64,000 nt of DNA from Adiantum capillus-veneris. Its lineage: Eukaryota > Streptophyta > Polypodiopsida > Polypodiales > Pteridaceae. Positions within the stretch are counted from its first letter, which is position 1. Every line of letters begins with the position of its first letter. The stretch spans positions 15,685,446-15,749,445 of the forward strand of contig CM043969.1 of the NCBI GenBank assembly GCA_014529385.2. Direction: 5' to 3'. The notes under the pieces were generated by a model. The model saw only the letters and a program-made list of their open reading frames with translations. It was not told the DNA's origin and did no database searches. Of the stretch, positions 1-11,700 are shown one piece after another. Both the position numbers and the translations under genes were made by a program.

Positions 1-1123
1 TCTCTCAGATGTTTCTTCCTAAGATTTTTAAACATTTCTTTTGTCGGCTTATCCACTTTGCCTGCCCACCATTCTCTAAAGAAGACTGCAGTATGCTTGA
101 GGGTGAGGTCCTCCTCCACATGAAGTTGGTGTCTTAGTGTGGATATTTTATCCGGAGTATCATTATTAGGGCTCTTGCTGCATTCCATCTCTGCCAGTTC
201 ACTGTATATCTGATCCTTACGTTTCCTTCGGATTTCTGTTACTTTTTTTCTGAACATTATAAGTGCTTTTTGAGTGCTTGATATTGCCATTTTCCATGCC
301 TTAGATGGAGTGAAGGCCTTTGAGAAAGCCTGCACCCATATTGCCTTAATGCTACTATGTACTTCCTCCAGTTGAAACAGCGAGGTGTCCGTGTGGAACT
401 AGTGATTCCTATCTTTCCTACATTTGTCGTCCAAAGTTATCACTGATGGATAGTGGTCGGAAGTACAAGACGTGTGTCTGGGTTTGGCTTTAATTCTTTT
501 AAAGCTTCTGGCTAGGGAAGTGCTTATATAACATCTATCTAATCTGGCTTTTCAAGCATTGGGGCCTTTGAAATAATTTTGCCATGTGAACACTCCAGGT
601 GACCCGACATCCCACAGATTGAGGTGATCTTTAAGTTGATTCCACTCCTGAAGCTCTGCTCCTGAAATAACGTTACCCCGGTTTTGGAAACGATCTTCAA
701 TGGTCTCTACCATATTGAAATCCCCAATGAGAATGGTTGGCTCATTTTGGGCTAGAAGCTGCTTCCACAATTGACTTTTGTCTCTAGCAGAACCTCCTGC
801 ATAAACAGACACAATCATGCATTGGACGGGGGACTCGACTGCCACACCTACCCAGTAGGCTCCTTTGCTAGATTTTTTTGGATTCACCTTCCATGTTTGA
901 GGGATGTCGATTGCTGTACCACCTGATCCCCTTTCGTGCAAGGAGCAATGCCAAAGGTGTTCTTGTGAGATTATAGAGAGTCTTTGAGAGAGCTCGTCCC
1001 CTAAATTCTTTATCTCTTGAAGTCCAATGACATCGACAGGAAAGTTGTTGAGCCAGGCCCTAATTTTTTTTTTGCTTTGAGTGGGTCTGACATACCCTTA
1101 ATATTCCAAGACACGATTTTCAT
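1..1123 (-). pseudogene. LINE ORF2, endonuclease part, frameshifted and truncated by window edge
   Basis: Apurinic-like endonuclease (EEP fold) region of a LINE ORF2, which nicks target DNA to prime reverse transcription. It starts at ATG 1,123 with MKIVSWNIKG, then shows GLQEIK, GGTAIDIP, IGDFNMVE (about 735-715), a W-rich middle and a final SDHYPSV near 450. These are the catalytic Asn, Glu, Asp/Asn and Asp-His positions of the family. A run of ten T on the plus strand (1,064-1,073) shifts the frame by one base, and further breaks occur near 552. Beyond the endonuclease a Lys/Glu-rich linker continues to base 1; the RT domain lies outside the window. Confidence 0.82.
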
Positions 1124-1181
1124 CGGGGAGTGCGTCTATCCTTACGGTTTTTGGACTGGGATCTAGGAGAGGCTTGTGACA

Positions 1182-2648
1182 CTAAGGTGTGTCCCCTCTT
1201 GTTGTCCTTTTGAACCTCCATGGGGGGGCTGGGCCAGTCTCAACAATTTCCTTTTGTCCTGGGGCTATGTTTTCTTTGTTGGGTTCGTTGCTTGTGGGCA
1301 ACTTGTTTTGCTTTAGGGCTAATGTGCGATTAGCCTGATTCACTTGCCTTTCCAGCCTTGAATCTGCGTCCTCTTCTTCTTCTGAGTCGAGGTCAATGGA
1401 CTCTACCACATCAGAATCTTCCCACTCTAGAAGTGATGCGAGTAGGGTGAATCTGTTGGGGCCCCGAGCTTTACCCTTGTCCTACTGAGTTTTATGAGCC
1501 ATTGGTTTCTCCGGCTTGGGGGGTTGCTGTAGGGAGACTGGTGGGGATGTTTGAGTGCTACCTTTGTTGTGGGCTGAGCTAGGAGAGGCCTGCTCTAGTT
1601 TAGGTTTCTTCTTTGGGCATTCCCTAATGAAGTGCCCCTTTGTTCCGCAGTGGAAACAAGCATTTGGGAGGTATTTGTAACTTATTGGTTGCTCAAAGCA
1701 TTCGACGTCATCTAAAGCGATTACCATGGATTGGGGGAGCTCCACTGAAATGTCCATTTCAATGAGGGCCTATGGGTGCCATGCCGGGATGTAGTCCCCT
1801 CTGGGTCGGCCCCCTAAAACTTTACCTAGTTGAGCTCCTATGGCCCTGAGGTGGTTGTGATAGTGAAGGGGGAGGTTCGGGAACTCCACCCAAACTGGGA
1901 AGTGGTTGAGGGCATCGCTCTTTGCTTTGTAATCTTTATTCCATTTGAATAGGCAGCGGGGGGTCGCTCGCAATAGCCATTGGCCTATGCTAAGCACTCT
2001 GAACGCCATGTCTGCGGTTTTAAAAACAAACACATATTGGTTTTTGGAGAGGGCCTGTATGGTCTCGATTTCTGCTCCTATTGCCCCCCATTGGTTTCGA
2101 ATCCACCCACGTAGAACATCTGCTGGTGGGCGAGGGCCAGCAAGAAGCCCTATCAAGGCCCTGTTTTTCAAATCATTCTGAGTTTTTCTAACCTGAAGAG
2201 CAGGCAAAATAACATAAGGCTTACCGTTTCCATTCAGTTGATCGCCTCCTGCAGCAGTCTTATTGCTTCCTCCCTGTTGAGTGTGCGGGGCAGAGCCATG
2301 GGTGGCTGGAGCGGCAGGGCTTTCAACAAAACCCGCAGGTCCACCTGCATGTTGAGGGAGAGTTGGTTGCTGGGAGAAGAAGCCGAAATCATGTCGAAGC
2401 AACCTTGCGGCTTCAAGCTTTTCTGCACTTCCAATGAGGGGGCTGTGATGATCGATGCCGTTGAGAAGGGTAGTAGCTAATGGGTTGTGTGGGGAGAAAG
2501 AGCTTGGGTCGAAGTCGTTGAGGCCTCCGCCATGCAAGAGTGGGCAGTTATTCTGCACGAGTGCTTGGTGGGGGAGCGCGCCTGTAGCCCAGATATTGGG
2601 GTGTCTCACGCCAGTGCTTTGATGGAGTGAGATGACGGGCAAAGTCAT
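1182..2648 (-). pseudogene. LINE ORF1 (DUF4283-like + CCHC zinc knuckle), two in-frame TAG stops
   Basis: Nucleic-acid-binding ORF1 protein of a plant L1 LINE, which coats the element RNA. Starting at ATG 2,648, a Pro/Ser/Gly-rich N-terminus leads into a DUF4283-like region (about 2,170-1,790) with WIRNQWG and FPVWVEFPNLPL. A knuckle CFHCGTKGHFIREC follows at about 1,660-1,615 and an acidic Ser/Glu tail near 1,400-1,360. One frame runs the whole length (about 488 codons) but is interrupted by TAG at 1,770-1,772 and TAG at 1,482-1,484. Both could come from CAG or TGG codons by single transitions, as expected from methyl-cytosine decay. The stop at 1,182 lies 58 bases before the ORF2 ATG. Confidence 0.85.
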
Positions 2649-2844
2649 CTCGCATGGGGCGTGAAGGATGCTACCGACGGGACAGTTGCTCAGGACATCG
2701 CTAAGCTTGACTTGAAGAAAAACAGGATAAATTTAAAAGTTTTAGGGAAAATACCAAAGAATGCTTCCCTTTTTGACCTAGATTTCTAAGTGTGTCCTTG
2801 TTTTCTTTAATTAGAATAAAATAAAACTTAATTAAGTTTGTAAC

Positions 2845-2965
2845 AAACTACATTAAATGTTGATGGTCACTTTTGTTGTTAGTCTCGTGTGACCTTTTGT
2901 GTTCAAATGTATAATTTCGTCCATTGTCAGTGAAAGTAATGTCAATTTGGACTTATGTCCATGTC
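2845..2965. repeat. Dispersed repeat D, copy 1
   Basis: Shares several blocks with copies at 4,683-4,775 and 6,365-6,540: AACAAACTACATTAAATGTT, a TTGTTAG..CGTG block, CCTTTTGTGTT, and TTGTCAxTGAAAxTAA. Only parts are conserved, so this is an old family. No coding potential or termini were recognised. Confidence 0.55.
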
Positions 2966-3123
2966 TAGATGAATGTTCATATTTTTAATAGGTTAAAACT
3001 GGAGTAGGGGGTACCCAGCTGTAAAAAATCGAAAAATGCATCATTAACAGTTTAGTCAAAGGCTGAGTGAAAGGAGGCAAAGCACGTGGAGGCCATGCAT
3101 TTTTTTCCTTTTTCTCCAATTTG

Positions 3124-3125
<2 letters not shown>

Positions 3126-3184
<59 letters not shown>

Positions 3185-3279
3185 CTCTGTGCAAGGGGTT
3201 AGCACCAACGAAGCCTCTCCCTGTCTCTCTTTCTCTCTCGGCATGAGGTTGCATAGAGGATGCTTCGCGCAAGCTTGCC

Positions 3280-3363
<84 letters not shown>
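3126..3363. repeat. (CT)n microsatellite blocks with intervening unit
   Basis: Two long (CT)n tracts (3,126-3,180 and 3,282-3,363). Each is followed by a similar GAGGTxGCAxAGAGG...GCTTGCCAACTC segment (3,244-3,281 and 3,369-3,404). The segment and tract together therefore look tandemly repeated. The open frames here (SLSLSL / ERERER) are artefacts of the dinucleotide repeat. Confidence 0.9.
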
Positions 3364-3366
<3 letters not shown>

Positions 3367-3911
3367 CGTGAGGTCGCACAGAGGGTGTTGCGAGCTTGCC
3401 AACTCTCTTTCTATCTCTGTGCGTGGTTTTCTAGCTCTTGAGGGGGCTGGGGGAGATACAAAGCAAGGACAGAAAGGGAAGGAAAGGGCAACGATGACGT
3501 GGATTTCCTTAATTTGGGGGGGGGGGGGGGCGGGGGCATCTGGCTATTGAGTGAATTTAATTTCACGCAAGCAAGTAGTAGGATGGCTAGTGATGAAGAA
3601 AATTTAAAAAAATTACCAACTTTAGTGTAAATGTTTCAACTTTTGACCTAAAAATCGAAAGATCTTTAAGTGTTTCCTTATTTAATTTGGCTAGAAAAAT
3701 TAATTTTGGATGCAAAAGACTTGGAAAATCAGCTCTACAAGAACAACCTGATTCTGAGAGGAAAGGTTATCAAGAATCACGACACTGTAACCAGATTATC
3801 TGCTTTTGCTATCTCAAAGAGCCTTGCAAATTGAGAAACCTTCGAGTATGGAAACCCTGCGATAGCTAAGAATGAAGAGATCATACAAGAGAGCAAGGAA
3901 TGGATTCTCTC

Positions 3912-4620
3912 TAACACCGAGTTCAACAAAAAAGAAAAAAAAAATTGTTTGGCTTACTTCAACGACTACCTTGGGGAGCCACCCCGCGAACAACGAACAA
4001 CGTAGGGCCCTTCAATTCCTTCAACTGAGTTCAACAAAAAAGAAAAATATTTTTTTTGGCTTACTTCAACGAGTACCCCAGGGAACCACCCCGCAAACAA
4101 CATAAGGCCCTTCAATTCCTACCATTGTCATGCTCAACAAAAAAGAAGAAGAATTTGCCAACAACTATCATTGTAATAAGCTATGTAATTTTGATCAAGT
4201 GTCTCGATCGATCACTATCTCCCCTCGTATACCTCAATGTTTTTGTAATCTCCCCCCAACATTTTGTAACAACATCTCTTATCTAATACGTTCCCAAAGC
4301 TTTTATGAAAAAAAAGAGAAAGAAAAAATATTTGCCAACAACTATCCCAGGGAGCCACCTTGCGAGCAACATAGGGACCTTCAATTCGTAACACCGGGTT
4401 CGACAAAAAAGGAAAAGAATTTTTTTTGGCTTACTTCAACGACTACCTTGGGGAGTCACCTTACGAACAACGTAGGGCCCTTCAATTCCTAACACTGGCA
4501 TTGTTCAACAAAAAAGAAAAAGATTTTTTTTTTTGGCTTACTTCAACGACTACATTGAATTATTTTTTGCTTGCTTCAACGACTACATTGAATGGTTTTT
4601 TTTGGCTTACTTGAACGTGT
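3912..4620. repeat. ~104-bp tandem repeat array, diverged
   Basis: Repeats of a unit that starts TTCAACAAAAAAGAAAAA and contains TTTGGCTTACTTCAACGACT, then a GGGGAGxCACC...GAACAACxTAGGGCCC segment. Unit starts lie near 3,926, 4,028, 4,131, 4,402 and 4,504, a spacing of about 102-104 where copies are adjacent. About 150 bases of unrelated A/T-rich DNA (near 4,165-4,320) interrupt the array. Homopolymer A and T runs vary in length between units. No function is evident. Confidence 0.75.
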
Positions 4621-4682
4621 TTTGATTGTTAGCCAAAACACAAAAGGTCACATGAGGCTAACTTTAGTTTGGTTTTTTTTGT

Positions 4683-4775
4683 TTACTTGAACGTGTTTTG
4701 ATTGTTAGGCTCACGTGACCTTTTGTGTTTGTATGCATACTTTAGTTTATTGTCATTGAAAGTAACGTCGTTCAT
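4683..4775. repeat. Dispersed repeat D, copy 2
   Basis: Contains GTGTTTTGATTGTTAG, CACGTGACCTTTTGTGTTTG and a long match to copy 3 (TATGCATACTTTAGTTTATT and on through TGTCATTGAAA). The first block is also duplicated just upstream (4,612-4,640 versus 4,684-4,711). Confidence 0.6.
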
Positions 4776-4791
4776 GTTATCTTACATACGG

Positions 4792-4949
4792 GGTAGGTTG
4801 CGTTTCGTTAATTAATTAACGTAAAAGATTCGTTCTTTCTGCGCTTGACAAAATCAAAAGATTGTTACGTGGTAGGTTATGTTTCGTTAATTAATTAACG
4901 TAAAAGATTCGTTCTGTCTGCGCTTGACAAAACCAAAAGATTGCTACGT
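4792..4949. repeat. Two-copy 79-bp tandem repeat
   Basis: Units 4,792-4,870 and 4,871-4,949 differ at only a few bases. Each contains GGTAGGTT, the palindrome TTAATTAATTAA, GTAAAAGATTCGTTCT and GCGCTTGACAAAA. Confidence 0.85.
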
Positions 4950-5913
4950 GTTGGTTCACACGCTACATGCGCTCCGTTCTCGCCTTCGAACGTGCCATGT
5001 GGAGCGTATAGCTGGCCCTCCCCCCCCCACTTTGTCGCGTTCATGTCCCTCCCTCTCCACTAGTATGGCTGACGAAGCGTCGTTGCAGGATACAGAGAGG
5101 GCCAAACAAGTGCGCATGGGAGGCACAATTGTATGCACTCTCTCTCGCTCTCCCTAAGCGCGTCGGTGCTCTCTCTCGTCCTCTCACTCTCTGCCTCCCC
5201 CTTCGTTCGGTCCGATGCCCTGCGACTCTCCTCGTGCTCTTGCCACTTCATATCCAACACTACGAAGAAGCACAACAGCTTGCGGCTATCTGCAAAACAC
5301 ACACACACTGGCGCCTGCCCACCTCCAAGTGTTTCTTCGCTGCAATGCTCAATCCTCGAGCCAAAAGATCTCTCTTAGTGCTCTCTTTCCCTTCCACGCG
5401 CCCTCTGCTGAGCGAGCCGCATGCAGCTTTGTTGGTGATTCCTATAAAAACAAAAGAAAAAGATTGTCTCTACATTTTCCCTAACAAAGAAAATAAGGAC
5501 AAACTTGAAATTGTGAGCGTTTCCTTTTCTTTTGCATTTCAACCCAGAAGGCATCACCCAAGATACCTCTAAAAAGAAATGAGAAAAAGTTTAGACCGAA
5601 TGTACATACATGTACTCGGTCTACATTGGTCCCAATTAATTAATTAGCGGTCTAGATACCTTTTCGTTAGCTTCCAAAAGCAAAGCCTCTATTGTATCCC
5701 CCGTTCTCGCAAGAACACGTCTCACCAGAGCTCGCCTTCGTTGCATCATTCCGCGTGCCTGCCTTGCACAGATCCCCCATCCTGTCTCTGCACTCTACTT
5801 GCATGTCCGACAGACGCAACCACCCGCTAGTCACACAATGACAAGACAAGGCTCAGGGAGACCGCCACAAGCTCAACACAGCTCTGCCGCTACTGTCTTC
5901 CCTGCATCAAACT

Positions 5914-5969
<56 letters not shown>

Positions 5970-6364
5970 CCTACGCTCGGTCGTATGCACCACACCTGAC
6001 CTCAACGAAAAAACCTCTGCGAATCACCTTCTCCACCTGCACACACTCAGAACCCTCCTCGCCTGTGCTTGCCGTTGCAGGAAAAACCAAGCCATAGTGC
6101 GTTTCCTTCTCCAACAACGCACGCGCGCATTCGGCCTCTGCCCTATAAAAGGTCTCCGACTCTCTCTCTCTCTCTACTCTTGACGCATGGCAGCGCTGTC
6201 TCCACCTGGAGTCTACCCTTTTTTTCTCGTCAAAGATAAGGACGATCTCCTTAGATTCCCCCTAATTTGACGTGCTTTCAAAGATTAGGACAATGTACTG
6301 GAGTGCAATACCAAAGATTTTTTTTATTTTTTTTGGCTTACTTCGACGACTACATTGAAACTCA
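4950..6364. other. Unassigned DNA with a TATA-like site and (GA)n tract
   Basis: No protein family was recognised in any frame. The stretch is C-rich at 4,950-6,200 with several short open frames that lack recognisable motifs. A (GA)n tract lies at 5,921-5,965. CCCTATAAAAGG (6,141-6,152) matches a TATA box but has no convincing gene downstream. Confidence 0.4.
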
Positions 6365-6540
6365 TTAAATGGTGTAACAAACTACATTAAATGTTTATGA
6401 TAACATTCAAATGTCTTATATGTGCTTACTTTTGTGTTATTGTTTTGATTGTTAGCTTCGTGTCACCTTTTGTGTTTGTATGCATACTTTAGTTTATTGT
6501 CATTGAAATGTAACGTCAACTTGGAGTTCATGTTAGAGCA
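6365..6540. repeat. Dispersed repeat D, copy 3
   Basis: The most complete copy: it includes both the AACAAACTACATTAAATGTT block of copy 1 and the TTTTGTGTTTGTATGCATAC block of copy 2, in the same order. Confidence 0.6.
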
Positions 6541-7132
6541 CTTTCGTATTGGCGGGAGTGCTAGGCTACCCCAGCCTACTTTTGTCAGCAAACTATGCCC
6601 AAGTTTCTCAACTCTGCCGATTTTGGCACAGTTGGAAAATCGTTCTTCTACAAAAGTGTCGGCAACAGTTTCACGCAAAGATAAAAAAGCCCTTGTCTTC
6701 ATGGTGACAAATATAAAAGACTTAATATGTGCTGCTTCAAAAGAGTAAGGACCCATCCACACGATGCCATGTTTTGACACAATTACATTTGAAATTAAAA
6801 TGTTCACCTCATTTTGAGCGTGACTTTTTTTATTAAAAAAACTCATTCGAGTTAGATTTGTATTATCTTTAAAAAAATACATTACACCTTGGCATATCCT
6901 TTCGACAGGGATTTTCACCCAATACAACACAATTTGTTCAATGGGCACGCATCCCTTTACGGGATTTGACACCGTTGTCCACACACGGATCCTTACAATA
7001 AATTTTAAATTATAAGAATTTTGTGATCGATTTTTCCAATTCTTTTTGGCGGAGCTTGCTTTGGTGCTTTCTCCTACTAAGGATAAGCGCCCAACACGTT
7101 TCCAAAACTTGCATTTTGTCTAAAGGATCACA
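6541..7132. other. Unassigned DNA
   Basis: Short open frames exist on both strands (about 100 and 170 codons) but I recognise no domain, signal or splice arrangement. Nothing further is supported here. Confidence 0.3.
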
Positions 7133-7342
7133 TCTATACTCTTTATAATCTATACTAATAGATAATGGGGGAGGGAATTCCGGCTCCCCTCCCCTGCCAC
7201 ATGGCAAGCTTTGAGGAGTCCGGCCACCTCCGATTGTGTTGCCTGCAACTGTGCGCTTGACAGGGACTCCGCGAAAAAAGAGAGAGAGAGCCAGAGGGGC
7301 TTCACGTAATTGTGCACACATACCTGCCTGTGTACTATGACA

Positions 7343-7384
7343 GTGTGTGTGTGTGTGTGTGTCTGTGAGCATCGACTGCCGCTG

Positions 7385-7421
<37 letters not shown>
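7343..7421. repeat. (GT)n and (GA)n microsatellites
   Basis: (GT)n at 7,343-7,361 and (GA)n at 7,387-7,421, separated by 25 bases. Confidence 0.9.
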
Positions 7422-7425
<4 letters not shown>

Positions 7426-7449
7426 TGCACGTGCCATTGCGCGATGCTT

Positions 7450-7688
7450 CTACATGTCATCTGCCAAGGGGAGAGAGAGAGAGAGAGTTTGGAGTTTGGG
7501 CCACGGTCCACCCCTGCAATCCTCTCTTGATGGCCATGTTGCCACTACAAGAAATCCCATCTGATCATGACGGCCGGACTGTTGTCTAGATCTTCTCCCA
7601 TTTTCGTCCACGGACCACGATATTATGGCTCCCACGAACATGGCAGTTAGAGCAATAATTGAACATAATAGAATATTCCCCCCACCCG

Positions 7689-7746
<58 letters not shown>

Positions 7747-8036
7747 GCTACTGTAGGAAGATGGTCAAGAAAGTCTAATAAAAGGTTTGAAAAAAGTAGG
7801 TGTGAAAAGAAAAGAAATACTTATTTTATTTTTTTGAAAAGATGTATTTGCAAATTCATACAAGATAAGTAGAAGTAAGTAAATAGATTCATTGAACAAA
7901 TAACAATAAATAAATAGAATAGAAAAATAGATTCATTGTGATTAGAGAAATAAAAGTAGATAAATATTGAACAAGAAAACAATAAAAGATAAATAAAGTA
8001 GAGAGAGAGAGAGAGAGAGCAACAGTCGGCCATATT
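7450..8036. repeat. Gene-free DNA with (CT)n tract
   Basis: Contains (CT)n at 7,690-7,742 and a short (GA)n near 7,999-8,019. The rest is A/T-rich with repeated AATAGATTCATTG-type words (7,880-7,980). No coding feature was recognised. Confidence 0.6.
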
Positions 8037-8256
8037 CCCCAAGATGGGGTCGTTTGAAAAGGCTTGCCGACTCGCTTGAGCATATTGTTGATGGCCGTCC
8101 AAGAGAAGAAGAAGAAGAAGAAGAGGATTTTAACGTCGTAGGAAACTATCCCAAGAGACCTCAAAGATCTATCCGACGAGAGTTGAACTCAAGATCTCTT
8201 ATTCAAGAGGGAAATGGCCTAATCAATCTACCACACTTGGGTGATAGAAACTTTAT
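8037..8256 (-). mobile_element. tRNA-derived SINE-like unit, copy 1
   Basis: Read on the minus strand, the head GTGTGGTAGATTGATTAGGCC fits an internal pol III A box, and TTGAGTTCAACTCTCG about 45 bases later fits a B box (GGTTCRANNCC). A conserved body follows (GGATAGATCTTTGAG, GGGATAGTTTCCTACGACGT, a CTTCTTCTT run, GGACGGCCATCAACAATATG). It ends with TTGGGGAATATGGCCGAC, then a (CT)n tail. Copies at 13.2 and 14.5 kb share this full order. Confidence 0.65.
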
Positions 8257-8278
8257 ACCATTTTACTCTTTTTATTAA

Positions 8279-8280
<2 letters not shown>

Positions 8281-8336
<56 letters not shown>

Positions 8337-8386
8337 CACACACACACACACACACACACGAGAAGAAGAGGATTTTAACGTTGTAG

Positions 8387-8438
<52 letters not shown>

Positions 8439-8742
8439 AAGAGAGAAAGAGAGAGAGAGAGATCTATCTCAGCGCTAGGTGCAGTAAATAGAGAGAGAGA
8501 GAGAGAGAGATCCATCTCAGCGCTAGGTGCAGTAGAGAGAGAGAGGGGGGGAGAGAGAGAGAGAGTAGTAGTTGGCCTTTTTTTTTTCCAAATCTACCCT
8601 TCAAATTTTCCAAAATTCCCAAAATACTGACCAGTGTTCGGGAAAAATTTTCGGGAATTTTCCCAAAATTTTCCAAATTTTCCAAAATTTTTGGTTGGTT
8701 AGAGAGAGAGAGAGATAGATAGATAGATAGATAGATAGATAG
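8281..8742. repeat. Composite repeat: microsatellites plus GCGCTAGGTGCAG unit and AATTTTCC-rich unit
   Basis: The order is (CT)n 8,281-8,330, (CA)n 8,339-8,359, a fragment of the SINE body (8,361-8,386), (GA)n, and CTATCTCAGCGCTAGGTGCAG twice (8,462 and 8,513). A unit rich in AAATTTTCCAAAATTCCC follows (8,575-8,700) and ends in GGTTGGTT. Then come (AG)n (8,701-8,714) and (ATAG)n (8,714-8,742), the latter being the 3' junction of the LINE. The same components recur at 13.45-13.83 and 14.27-14.44 kb. Confidence 0.8.
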
Positions 8743-8795
8743 TTCTATTATCGTCCTGGGAGGTCAAATATGACCTATGGGACCAAATGAACATG

Positions 8796-11700
8796 TCACG
8801 TGGTGTGAGTGGAGTTCATAAGTGACTCTCGATGCTCAAAAATGGCTGAAATGAGCGTCGCAATAGAGAGTCCACATCGTGGTTGGGAGAGGAAGGTATG
8901 TAGGGAGAGCTCATGGCTGAATATATGGGGAAAAGAGGACCTAATGTGGTCAAAAGCTGAGCACTCAAGTAGTGTGTGGTACTCACTCTCTCGCACTTGA
9001 CGAGGGCATAAGGTGCAAAGTCGATGACACTCCTCGCCAGTGCCCCAACGTCCTGTCTCGCAGCGTAGAGAATGGGAGCTAAGACGAATGGAGGCAATGG
9101 TGCGGATCGCACTCAACGGGATGGGCTCAAGGATGTAGGAAGGGGTTCGGTTACCTCGTTCCGTGAAGAAGAGAGATTTGTAGTTTGGGGCAACGTGTGT
9201 GGTGTAATGGCTGAAGCGAGAACCTCTAGATTTCTCCCAAGCCATGATACATTGGCGTTGTAAGAAGGCCTCATTAACTTGGGAGTCGATCGACGCATCC
9301 TTGACCAAGTGACATGCATCCCATCTTCCAAACCATTTCTTGATATCAAGCATCCACCCCGAACTTAGTATTTTGCTCTTGCATGTCTTTTGAACCTTTT
9401 GACTTGCTTCATATGCGATTCTAGGAAGTCGATGCAAAGGGCTACGTTGTGTCTTACGCATGTACTCCACAACCCTTTCCATGCCCAAGACCTCAATGGG
9501 AAGCGATCCGGACTCAAGAAGTAAGAGCATGTAGGGTGTTTGTGTCTTGACTTGGAGAAAGTTGGTGAGAAAACGCTTTTGGACATTCTCAAACTCTTTC
9601 CAAGTAGACTTCCCGATGCTTCCACCCCACACCTCCACTCCATAAAGAAGCACCGGTGTCACCAATGTGTCAAAGAGGTACTTTTTGAGAGCCCAACACT
9701 TGATCTCTCCTGCATTGCACATGTTCTCAAATGCATAATAAGCCCTCTTTCCGGCTTCCAAGCGACGCATTGCACAATCCTTCCATTTATGATTGGATGG
9801 AACCTCAAGGCCAAGGTACTTGAAGTGATCTACCACTTCAAGTTTCTCATTGTTGTATACAATGCATGGATTTTCGTCATTGAGGGTCTTTACAAGCATA
9901 ACCTTGGTTTTGGATCCATTCACAATCAGCCCGCTATGTAGGCAAAAGCGTTCCAAGACACTCATAAGCTTTTGTGCATCTTCTAAGGTATGTGCCAAGA
10001 GCACTACATCATCGGCATAAAGCAAAAGCATGATCACCGCATTTCCAATCTTAACCTCTTCTATGCCTTCTTGCTGCATAAAATCAAGAACCATTGTTTC
10101 CAATTCATCAATGAGTAGCCCAAAGAGGGTTGGGGAAAGTGGGCATCCTTGTTTGACACCAATAGTGCTTGCAAAAAATTCTGAAATTCCATCTCCCATA
10201 CGTAATCGACATATCACTTTTTGGTAGATGCGAAAGACTGCATGCATAAATTCTCTCGGCACTTGAAGGCTTTGCATACGTCTCCAAAGATTTCCTCGCG
10301 GTACCATGTCAAAAGCTTTCTTGAAATCCACAAAGCAACAATACAACTTTTTTCCTTTCAATCGAGACGCTTCCATAAGAACTCGAAGAGTGACAAGGTG
10401 ATCAATAGTGCTATGATGCTTTCGAAAACCTGCTTGGCCAAGCGCACGTTTGCCATTCTTTTCAGCCCATTCACTTATCTTCATCTCCATGATACATCCA
10501 AATAACTTTGCCATCAAAGAACCAACCATTATAGTGCGATAGTTGTTCACATTGTTTACATCTCCTCCTTTGTGCAAAGGTTTGATCCAATTTGCACTCC
10601 AATCATGAGGCATGCCATACTGAAGTGCAAGGTTAAACATATCGCATATCCAATATCGTGTTTTCTTGCTTGTCCATTTAATCATTTCAGCCTTGACACC
10701 TTGAAGGTCACCTGCCTTGCGAGTAGCAAGTTTCTCAAGCGCGCGGCATACATCTTCAATGGTAAAGAAGGGAGACATAAATGGAAGGGAGCTACAACCC
10801 TCCATCTTATCAACATTGGGTTGCTCATAGAGGTTCTTACAATGCATATACATATCCTCAAGAGTCAAGTCACCAAAGCTCTCAACGCGCTTGCCTTTTA
10901 GATTTTGCCAAAACTTGCCACATGCATGTGCTTTCTCTTGTGCTAAAAGAAGTTGTTTTTCGACTTCCCACCTTCTCCTCTTCTTTTGAACAAGTGCTTT
11001 GTATGTGTGTGAACATTCCAAGTAAACTTCCTTGTCTTTGATTGCATCCAATCTTAGCAAGTGTTTTCGGGCTTGACTACATTCCATGTCAAACCATTTC
11101 TTCTTGGTGCTACCCTTCTTAGACCTTTTGCAAGACATGTGTTTCGCCGAAAAGCATTCCTTCGCACAAGAGAAAATTACTTCTTTGAAAACTTTCCACT
11201 TGCATTCTAATGTTGGGCTCCCTTGATGCTCTATCATGCTTAACATTTGGTCCACCATATCAGCATATATAAGTGCTCGTTTGAAGTCTAGACGTAGGTA
11301 CAAATGATTCACATCATGATTGGAGGCTACATGCTCGGGCCGTTTACCACACTTGAGGTCAATACATAACATCCTATGATCCGATTCCGGATTCCATTCA
11401 CCAAGTGTAAAGCTTTGTATGCATTCTAGAGTGGCTTCTGAGAACAACATATAGTCAATCACGCTAGCACCATTGTGCTTTGTACATGTAAAGTCATTGG
11501 TGCCTTGCCATAGAGATACACCATTTGCAATGAGCATTCCGGTACTATTGCACATATGTAGAAGTGACTTTCCATAGTGATCCACTTCTTTTGCATCATT
11601 AGAACTTCGATTATACATGTATGAGTCATCCACTCTTCTTGATACATGCGGCATGTCGACTTGTTGTGTGTCGTGTTGTAACATATTTGTGCGAGCATTC

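Larger units (their letters stand above)
1..2700 (-). mobile_element. L1-type LINE retrotransposon, decayed, open at left edge
   Basis: On the minus strand an ORF1 with a DUF4283-like region and a CCHC knuckle is followed after about 58 bases by an endonuclease-type ORF2. This order is typical of plant L1 LINEs. The element runs off the left edge before the reverse transcriptase, so only ORF1, the endonuclease and the following linker are visible. It is broken by two in-frame stops in ORF1 and a frameshift in ORF2. The 5' end lies near 2,700, where coding-like sequence stops; no target-site duplication can be seen because the 3' end is missing. Confidence 0.85.

Noticed and set aside
3056-3402. 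Open frames of ERERER / SLSLSL
   Set aside because: Translations of (CT)n/(GA)n dinucleotide repeats; the same occurs at every microsatellite in the window and none has flanking coding signal.
5129-5572. 147-codon plus-strand open frame
   Set aside because: No domain, several overlapping frames of similar length, and no splice or promoter support.
6141-6152. Promoter of a host gene
   Set aside because: A TATA-like word alone, with no convincing coding sequence downstream.
6449-6984. 99-codon plus and 173-codon minus open frames
   Set aside because: They overlap each other, match no family, and part lies in dispersed repeat D.
8165-8256. Functional tRNA gene
   Set aside because: A and B boxes are present, but there is no foldable acceptor stem or anticodon arm and two further copies share the non-tRNA body, so a SINE is more likely.
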